A DNA stretch of 64,000 bases from Paguma larvata (taxonomy: Eukaryota > Chordata > Mammalia > Carnivora > Viverridae): assembly GCA_030068075.1 (NCBI GenBank), contig CM057827.1, positions 66,540,500 to 66,604,499 of the forward strand. The letters run 5' to 3'. Below, piece by piece: positions 56,754 through 64,000 of this stretch. A program made the translations under genes and the position numbers. The notes under the pieces were generated by a model. The model had not been told where the DNA came from, searched no databases, and saw nothing but the letters and a program-made list of their open reading frames with translations. Position 1 is the stretch's first letter. Each line of letters starts with the position of its first letter.

Positions 56754-56984
56754 AATCTGAAATTATTCTTGATGATTTCTTCACCTTCTTCCTCCATCCA
56801 AATCACTGAGCTCTGGTGATTTATCTAAAGCACCTATCACCAGTCTATCCACTGTCTTCACTATGTGTTGTCAAGGCTCTCAACCAGTCCATTTGCATCT
56901 TTTTTCAGAGCTTAGAACTGGTCTTCAAGCTGACCCCATTTCTATCTTTTTATTCTTTCTTCAATTTGATATTCAGTATATAGA

Positions 56985-57139
56985 TTAAGCACAGAGAGGG
57001 AGAGAGATAATCCCAAGCAGGCTCCGTGCTACCACAGCAGAGCCCAACATGGTGGGGCTTGATCCCAGGGACTGTGAGATTATCATCTGAGCCAAAATCA
57101 ACAGTCAGACACTCCATTGACTAAGCCACCCAGGCACCC
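56985..57139 (-). mobile_element. Feline SINE, antisense, truncated
   Basis: It contains AGAGAGGGAGAGAGATAATCC, CAAGCAGGCTCCGTGCTACC and ends CTAAGCCACCCAGGCACCCC. The A-rich tail end is missing or highly diverged. Confidence 0.88.
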
Positions 57140-57485
57140 CATCTCTGTAGGCTTCTCTAACATTGATCTCCACTTCTATAAGTTCTTCTCCTTCTAGTCA
57201 ATTCTACACAATGCAGTATTAAACATTTTACATGGATTCATCTTTATTAGCTTTCTTTTTCCAAATAACTTCTTTGATGGCAGTGATTTATCTTCTCTCT
57301 ACATAATCCAAGAAACCTACTCATTCTATCACTTCCCAAATCTATCAGTTATCATGCATATACATTTTCAAGATACTTTATAATCATTTCTTCATTTCCT
57401 TTAATATCTATGTTATTATATTTTTCCTATTTTACTCTGCGCACCCATTCTCCCATCTTTCCTCCATATTTATTTAGTTTCTTAA
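57140..57485. other. Unique AT-rich DNA, nothing seen
   Basis: No repeat, exon or RNA gene recognised. Confidence 0.4.
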
Positions 57486-57684
57486 TGTTTTTATTCATTT
57501 TCGAGAGACAAAGAGACAGAGCATGAGCAAGGAAGGGGCAGAGAGGGAGACACAGAATCCAAAGCAGGCTCTAGGCTCTGAGCTGTCAGCATAGAGTCCA
57601 ACACAGGGCTCGAACCCACAAACTGTGAAATTCCCATCAGAGCTGAAGTCAAACGCTCAACCAACTGAGCCACCCAGGGACCCC
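57486..57684 (-). mobile_element. Feline SINE, antisense
   Basis: The left end is AATGTTTTTATTCATTTTCG, the centre CAGGCTCTAGGCTCTGAGCTG, and the right end CTGAGCCACCCAGGGACCCC. Confidence 0.93.
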
Positions 57685-58053
57685 TTTTCTCCCTATTTAG
57701 TTCACTACTCTAAAACTAAGGTTTTTGATGCTTCTTAAATGAACAGTTTCAAAATTTTAAACTTCAGTAGTGAAGTTTCTTATTACATAAAACTTGAAAA
57801 GTATGGAAAAATAGACTCAACAAAATTTTCGCGTATGCTCTCATCATCACCTAGAGAAAAACAACATAATTTGACTTTCAAGTGACTGGTACCGTCGTGC
57901 GTATTTAATTCTACAAGGCTTCTCAGAACAGTCATCATTAGGTGCAAATCTCAAAGTGTCAACCCAATCCTAAAGCTTTTAATAAACTTAAGTACTCTAC
58001 AAAGAAATAAAACATGAAGTATTTGGCCTCAAATCAAGGCTATGAATGAGTTG
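57685..58053. other. Unique AT-rich DNA, nothing seen
   Basis: No repeat, exon or RNA gene recognised. Confidence 0.4.
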
Positions 58054-58072
58054 GCTGCAAAATATTCCTTTT

Positions 58073-58286
58073 TAAAAAAATTTTTAATGTTTATTTTTGA
58101 GACAGAGAGAGACAGAGAGTGAGCAGAGGAGGGGCAGAGAGAGAGAGGGAGATACAGAACCCAAAGCAGGCTCCAGGCTCTGAGCTGTCAGCACAGAGCC
58201 CTGCGTGGGCCTTGAACCCATGAACTGAGAGATCATGACCTGAGCCAAAGTCAGACACTTAACTGACTGAGCCACCCAGGTGCTCT
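58073..58286 (-). mobile_element. Feline SINE, antisense
   Basis: The left end is AAAAAAATTTTTAATGTTTA, the right end CTGAGCCACCCAGGTGCTCT. Target-site duplication TGCAAAATATTCCTTTTTA (about 58054-58072) and TGCAAAGTATTCTTTTA (58287-58303). Confidence 0.94.
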
Positions 58287-58504
58287 TGCAAAGTATTCTT
58301 TTAATCAGCATGACCACTACAGTTTTTTGTGCAACCCTCACACTAGTCAAATCTTCCCCAAATAACCCCTTGACACATACCATTAAAAAAATAATAATAA
58401 AAGTAAATAAATAAATAAATTTTAAAATTTAAAATAAGGATTACTGTGGTTAAATTAAGTTCTTGGATAGTTAAAACGTTTCACTCATTTTTTTATCTAT
58501 TTTT

Positions 58505-58535
58505 TTTGTTTTATTTATTTATGTTGAGAGGGAAT

Positions 58536-58590
<55 letters not shown>

Positions 58591-58725
58591 CACGAGAGCG
58601 CAGAGGAGGGGCAGAGAGAGAAGGAGAGAGAGAGAATCCCAAACAGGCTCTGCACTGTCAGTATGGAGTCCAATGCGGGGTTCTCAAGAGTCAGACACCT
58701 AGCCAACTGAGCCACCCAGGTACCC
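58505..58725 (-). mobile_element. Feline SINE, antisense, with (GA)n expansion
   Basis: The left end is TTGTTTTATTTATTTATGTT and the right end CTGAGCCACCCAGGTACCCC. The CT-rich part has become a pure GA tract at 58539-58586, followed by GCGCGCACGAGAGCGC. The 117- and 71-codon frames here are products of that tract. Confidence 0.93.
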
Positions 58726-58739
58726 CTCAATCTATATAT

Positions 58740-58876
58740 ATATTTTTTCCTTCCAAGTGTTTATCTAAATTCCAGTTAGTTAACATACAGTGTAATTAGT
58801 TTCAGGTGTACAATTTGGTGATTTATAACTTGTATATAACAGTCCTTTCTCATAAAAACAAGGGCCCTCCTTAATA
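58740..58876 (-). mobile_element. Carnivore L1 3' end, antisense
   Basis: TTCCAGTTAGTTAACATACA, TGTAATTAGTTTCAGGTGTA and GGGCCCTCCTTAATACATT are the reverse complement of the end of the carnivore L1 3' UTR. Only about 135 bp is present. Confidence 0.85.
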
Positions 58877-59631
58877 CATTAAATGTAAATTTAAAAAACT
58901 GTTTAATAGAATAGACTTTAGCATTTCTCAAAATTCTTTCATTCATTTGACCTTTTTATAGGTGATATCTAAGCAACTATTTGAAAAACCACATACATGG
59001 TTCCTTACTTATGTATGTTGCAAAAATGTAAAACAAATGTTTAAAAAATCATGCTCTGATAGCTTAGGCATGCTTGCTTCTCAGAATTAAAGCTTGTAAT
59101 ATATCCAAACAGGAGCCACATTAAGGATGTTAAGTGTAAACGCAGTCATTGTATAGTGAATCTGCCATTTTATAGGGTAAAATATTGATCAGAACCCAGA
59201 TATTGTCCTATTGATCTAGTAGGAACTTATTATAAACTGTAATCTTGCTTGTTGGAGTCATTTCTATCAATAGAATTCTGATTTATTAATTAGAAGTAAC
59301 TTTCTATAATAGCTCTTACATACCAGAATATATATGCATGCAATTTCATAGTCAGTCTATCTCCTGTCTTAGACCCATTCAGAAAGGCAATACAGAAACA
59401 GAATGCTAGTTTAATAATTTAAAAAGATATATAACTTAAAATAGTTAGAATGAGTATAAATGTCCAATCCTACCCCAGATCTATAAGGAAATCCAAATAA
59501 TAGAGGAAATGGATCAGAAAAACGTTTTAAAGATGAAATTGAGTATCTAATAAAATTGTTGGCTAACTCACCCTAAAATGGATATTGTATATTTTCTGTT
59601 GCAATTGAAAAGCCTCAATATAGCTTAAGTG
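58877..59631. other. Unique AT-rich DNA, nothing seen
   Basis: No repeat, exon or RNA gene recognised. Confidence 0.4.
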
Positions 59632-60280
59632 TTGTTGTGGAATTTTAAAGCATGTAGTGGCTTAAATAAACTAGAAAAGGCATAGTCTTCAAACATAGTA
59701 TAATAGGGAAAGATAGGATAAAATTGGCAGAGAGCAAGGTTAGGACTTGAGGCCCCTGGGCAGGGGAAAACACCTGCCTTGGAACAATGTCTGGAGTATT
59801 TCACTACAGCAAACCCCCTCAGGGTGTGAAATCCCTGTTAAGAATCTAACAGACCCCACCTACTCCCCCTCAGATTCCCCTCAGGAATTTGACAATAAAA
59901 ATACCTAGATAAACCACAAAACTTATGTTGTATGTGGGACAGTTTGACCAGTCGGACTCCTCCCACACTGGAGTCAAACCAATCAGGAATGAACAATCCA
60001 GTACCTAGAGTTGTCCAGCCAGTAAGGGTAGTAGCTGAGAAGGAACAAGGGGGAAAGGTAAGGGGTACTGACCAGAACCTTCAACAAGGACCTTTGCCTA
60101 TAGTCGTGGGTATTCACCTTAGAATGTCCCCTCTCTGTAAAGAGGTTTCCTACTATTATTTCTAATCTTGTCCTCTAATAAACTTCTGCCTGCTACCCAT
60201 TCTGTGTCCACCTCTTCATTCTTCCAAGTGGCTAGACGAGTCCTGGGTATTGAGGTTAAAAAAAAAAAAATCCTGCAACA
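59632..60280 (+). mobile_element. Probable solo LTR of an endogenous retrovirus
   Basis: It begins TGTTGTGGAATTTTAAAG and ends TCCTGCAACA, i.e. TG...CA. The GC-richer centre (CAGACCCCACCTACTCCCCC, CTCCTCCCACACTGGAGTC) precedes a polyadenylation signal AATAAA (60177-60182) and a U5-like end (CTTCATTCTTCCAAGTGGCT). ATAGCTT occurs directly after the end (60281-60287) and TATAGCTT just before the start (59619-59627, two or so bases off), which may be a decayed target-site duplication. No internal viral genes. Confidence 0.65.
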
Positions 60281-62040
60281 ATAGCTTGATCCACAAACTC
60301 TAACAGTGATATCAAGACGACAGAACACCCAATTCAATCAATTTGACACAACTAGTCAGCAAGAAAGTTGAGAAACATCTCCAGACCATTATTTTTATGT
60401 CTTATCCTTCCTTTTTACTATTATCTCTTTCATTTTTGAGCAACCTCCCATTAATGAAGAAATAATTATATACACAACTTTGTTAGGACAACATAATATA
60501 CAGACCACTGCAATACTATTTGTAGTATTTTTGTAATAATTTTATCTGCCATTTGTAAAATATCAGACATCAGTGAGCTCTTTTATCCATTTCTCTGGGG
60601 CCGAAATGCCACTAAATTTGCAGAGGTATCATTTTAAGAGATTGAAGTTGATATTTCTGGCAACACAAAATTTTTAACTTTCCACTCTGAACTGTCAAAA
60701 CCAAAAAGTTGTCTCCAGTCCTACCAAGAGTCATGCATTACTGAACAAAGGGCATAGCCAATATAAACGTGTGGGGGATTCTCAAAAATTTCAAAGCCAA
60801 TTAATATGTGCATTTTTCCCTCTATTGCCCACATTAAGATACAAAAAATACAGATTGCTTTGGGTGTGTACAATCTTTCCTAAGCACCACGTTTTCTTCT
60901 AAGGGAGAAATACATTATGATTTGGAGGTGGGGTGGGGGGAGAGGAACACAGTCAATATTCTTAAAACTGGATCGTCTGTCAAACATACTTCACGATGCG
61001 TGTAATTTTTGTGTCCAGTGGGGCCAAACCAAAGGTAGCATGGTAAGTATACATTACAAGAATTCTGACCTCCATTCTCAAAACCCTTTTTAGAAAAAGT
61101 AATTGTCTTTTATCGTTGGTTTTTTGAGTAAATAATACATAAATTACAATCCACGCTACAAAGAGAACGATCTCAGTGCTGATTTGAAATTCAGCAAACA
61201 CACCAGATTATGCTTTCAGGTGGCAAAAGCTCCAGGGTTCCCTGGCTTCTTTTGTGTTCCCAGGCTTGTAGAGTGCTAGGAGCTGACAGATGCTTATCAA
61301 ACATTCATGTAAACACTGCTATCAAAGCTGTGCTCTCCAGCTCTGCCTTCACACAAGAGGGTCAGCATGGAACATCATTAACACCGAGCCAAAGATAGAA
61401 ATGTCATGCCAGGAGGTCTGCCATGCCCCCACTGCTGTTCTCAGATACAGCACCCAAACCGTTAACTTGGCTGACACGAAAGATGAATACAGAGGCAACA
61501 TTTAAGACACTGCTGAGTGTTTAGTTAAGCGTGAATTCTGTTAGGTGTTTTCATCTTTGTGTCCTCAAGTGAAAATACAGTTTGGGGCTCTTTTTGTTCT
61601 ATTTTCTTATTTTTATCTGAGAGGATGTGGAAACGTAGTTCGAATCTGAAATAATAGTGCCTTCATACACAAAGAAAATATCAGTTACTTAACTACTTTT
61701 GTAGCAATACAATAATACAGGAGGCGTCGAGTTGAATTCTCTAGGTCTGGCACTACTTACCAAATGTTGAAGGACTCTTTCTCTTCTTCGTGTGCAGGAA
61801 TCACAACACGTGTTTGGACGACGCCTTACCAACTGATAGGTCACAAAGTCAGCCTCAAAAACAACCTCACTCTTTCACCAAGAAAATCTAAGAGACTGCT
61901 TTCCTCCATTTTTATATCGGGTCCTAATTTTCACCTGAGAAACCTTGCCACTTAGCTCAATTACTTACCAGCTTCACATACTTAGCGTCCTTTTGACTAA
62001 ATAGTGTGAGTCAGAGAGTCTTCCAATTGCTTATAATTGC
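60281..62040. other. Mostly unique DNA, no gene seen
   Basis: About 1.75 kb free of recognised repeats. A G-rich patch is at 60925-60942. Short frames (73 codons minus at 60980-61201; 71 codons plus at 61290-61505; 63 codons plus at 61764-61955) have no known domains. The stretch 60950-61520 is less AT-rich than usual here and could be conserved non-coding sequence, but the sequence alone cannot show it. Confidence 0.45.
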
Positions 62041-62770
62041 CTTCAGGTGGCAGTTTCCAAAGTGTGGTACCCAGGGCAGCAGCCTGTGCCTCATCTGGGT
62101 ACTTATTATAAATGTAAAATCTGGGGCTTGTTAAATATGAAAACATAAGTAAAAGAGACTGATTTTATTCAGAGTACTGTAAGAGTAGAAGATCTCTGAA
62201 AACCGAAGATCACAATGTCACAGCAGGGCGGTTTTTCCTTAGACCTGTGTAGGGAAAGAGGGAAACAAGGTACAGAAGGAACGATTTACATTCATCATTG
62301 TTTTGCAGTTAAGGAATGTCTCAGTCACTGAACAGGAGCTTTTCTCTGCATAAAGCTAGTTTTAAGGGGACAAACAGTTCTAATACTAGCTAACCATTCA
62401 TGGCACAAAGAACGAAGTCGGAGGACCTGTGTTTGGCCTTGACACAGGTAAAGAAGAATCACTTGCAAGTCTAAGAGAGTTATCAGAAAGTGTGATCAGT
62501 GAGTCATTCTAAGTCATATTGGAATGAGTGGTTCTTTCCAAGAAACCATTTCTCAGAATACAAAAGGGAAGGGAGGAATTTGGGAAACTAGTTTGGGAGT
62601 ATCTCTTACCATTACTGTTTTCTGGGAGCTCAGGGTTCGCCTAATGTTCAGTGTTTTCAGAGTTTACCCCAGACCTACTCAATCAAAAACTCTGGAATTG
62701 TGTTGAAGCACCTGAAGTTAAACAAACCATCCATGTGATTCTCATGTACATCGAAGTTTGACAGCAACTT
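62041..62770 (+). mobile_element. MER20-like hAT DNA transposon, split
   Basis: The left part (62048-62128) reads GGCAGTTTCCAAAGTGTGGT to GTAAAATCTGGGGC. The right part (62667-62770) reads CCCCAGACCTACTCAATC to CGAAGTTTGACAGCAACTT. Together they form one MITE with its terminal inverted repeats partly visible (CAGTTTCCAAAGTGTGG at the left, AAGTTTGACAGC at the right). About 530 bp of unrelated sequence lies between. Confidence 0.75.
62129..62659 (-). mobile_element. LTR-like insertion inside the MER20-like element
   Basis: The boundaries are set by the break in the host MITE. On the minus strand it begins TGAAAACACTGAACATTAGG and ends CATATTTAACA, i.e. TG...CA. An AATAAA signal lies close to that end (plus-strand TTTATT at 62164-62169). 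No matching short target duplication was found, so the LTR assignment is an inference; the insertion itself is clear. Confidence 0.5.
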
Positions 62771-62794
62771 CATTAGGCTTTGCCTTCAAAGCTG

Positions 62795-62955
62795 CCTATC
62801 TACCTGTCTACTTACCTATCACCTATCTATCGACCTATCATCTGTCATCTATCTGTCTTTCTAATCTATATCTACCTGCCTATCTAATCTACCTATCCAT
62901 AGTCTGTCTGTCTATCTATCTATCATCTATCTATCTACATGTCTATCTATCTGGC
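62795..62955. repeat. Compound (CTAT)n/(CTAC)n tetranucleotide microsatellite
   Basis: About 160 bp of CTAT, CTAC, CTGT and CATC units. The cleanest run is CTGTCTGTCTATCTATCTAT at 62903-62922. The 100-codon frame over it is a Leu/Ser/Tyr-rich artefact. Confidence 0.95.
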
Positions 62956-64000
62956 CTATTTAAACAACTTTGTAGAAGATTTTTTTCACTGACTTCTTTA
63001 TCTTCTACTTGTAGTATATACATGGGTTCCAGGCTCCTACAACTGCTGTGTGGATCCTAAGACCTCATAATAATTGGTCAGAGAGTCTTTTTTCCTGTCA
63101 CTGCTAAAACTTCTGTCTTCTGTTTTCCTGCCTAGTTACAACTGTTATTGGACAAACATTTGGTAATGGTATTTTCCCAACTTTCTCTAGGTCCAAGTCA
63201 GATTCACACATACAACAACCTCCTAGAGGATTCAGTAATTGAGATATTGCCTTGTAACTTCAGATATTGCTGCAAAAAAACATTTGAAATTAAATGGTTC
63301 AGTTGTGTTCCAAAACAACACCTTTATAGATATTTAAGCTTTGAGCTTCTTCAAATATGTGAATATATATGTATATACACACACCCACATATGTGTGTGA
63401 GTATGCTAATTAGCTTTTGTGCTATGTACGTACCATGAAATCGGCATCTCACACATCATGATTCATTTTGGATTATTGACTAAAAATAAAATGAACCATA
63501 TATTAGGAATGATTACAGCCCATGTTTTTAGCCTCTCCTCTCTCCTTGTCTATATATATTTTTTTGCAAATGGCAGGGGGATATTTCCAATTATGAAATA
63601 ATATAGATCTACCTATCTCATTTGGCTTTCTTGAAATATACTCATCTCTGTGTCTCTGAGTTCATGGACAAAATACAAAACAAAATTCACTATTTTAACT
63701 ACCCAGAAAATTATTTGTTTGTAATGGAAAAATTAACCCTTGGGCTCTCTTTTACAGAATGGTGCAACAAAAAGGTGAGCATTTCTAAAGTCTGTATTAT
63801 TTTGTAATCCTATCATTTGCTGTGATTCATAAGCCTAAATGCAGATGGTTTTGCTGCATGGACCAAATCTACTTATATTCCTGAAACTGATATGGAAAAG
63901 CACCATTTAGGATTTATCTTGCTTCATAATAAGAAAGTATATTTTCTTTTTATTCAGAAAATAGAAATACGAAGCACTTAGACTAATTCAAAATTGCATA
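62956..64000. other. Unique AT-rich DNA to the window end
   Basis: A small ATATGTGTATACACACAC-type patch lies at 63364-63402. Open frames of 60-96 codons (63148-63807) have no recognisable domain and overlap one another. No repeat or RNA gene recognised. Confidence 0.42.

Noticed and set aside
58446..58799. 117-codon frame with Arg-Glu repeats
   Set aside because: It is the GA microsatellite of another antisense SINE read as RERERE.
62758..63060. 100-codon frame
   Set aside because: It is made of the CTAT tetranucleotide repeat (Leu/Ser/Tyr/Ile).

Overview
The window is nuclear DNA from a carnivoran, almost certainly a cat (Felidae) or a close feliform. The best marker is the repeated ~200 bp tRNA-derived SINE beginning GGGGCGCCTGGGTGGCTCAG and ending in a CT-rich stretch plus an A-rich tail, the feline SINEC type. 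I count 29 full or partial copies of it and of its older relatives. Several LINE-1 copies have the carnivore L1 5' end (GGGGAAGATGG...) or the carnivore L1 3' UTR. I found no protein-coding gene, no tRNA/rRNA/snRNA gene and no CRISPR array. The longest open frames (up to 153 codons) fall in L1 copies, simple repeats or a GC-rich patch, and none resembles a known protein. The window is intergenic or deep intronic.

Layout. 1-4.9 kb: unique AT-rich DNA with five SINEs and a MIR. 4.9-8.3 kb: an antisense ancient L1, then a younger L1 with an inverted 5' end and a second L1 nested inside it. 8.3-10.8 kb: unique. 10.85-17.6 kb: a carnivore L1 with its 5' end but dead, holding three SINEs. 17.6-21.2 kb: mostly unique. 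21.2-23.8 kb: antisense and sense old L1 pieces with two SINEs. 24-26.2 kb: SINEs and two MIRs. 26.05-40.18 kb: no feline SINE at all, only ancient L1/L2/hAT remnants, one LTR, two AT/CA low-complexity tracts and a CpG-enriched GC-rich patch at 37.7-38.15 kb. 40.2-43.3 kb: SINEs stacked in a decayed L1. 43.3-47.8 kb: mostly unique, with one LTR. 47.8-53.4 kb: an ancient, internally deleted L1 with five SINEs. 53.9-54.8 kb: a young 5'-truncated L1 with perfect 16 bp target-site duplications. 56.6-58.9 kb: five antisense SINEs and an L1 tail. 59.6-60.3 kb: a probable solo LTR. 62.0-62.8 kb: a MER20-like hAT element split by an antisense LTR-like insert, followed by a CTAT microsatellite.

No genes work together here. 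The content is a layered record of retrotransposition, best read through nesting and target-site duplications. The stretches most likely to have host function are the GC-rich patch near 38 kb, which lies in the SINE-free block, and the non-repetitive tract at 46.6-47.2 kb. I see no convincing novel biological system. Repeat names come from recognition of diagnostic sequence, without a database search, so subfamily names and some boundaries are approximate.
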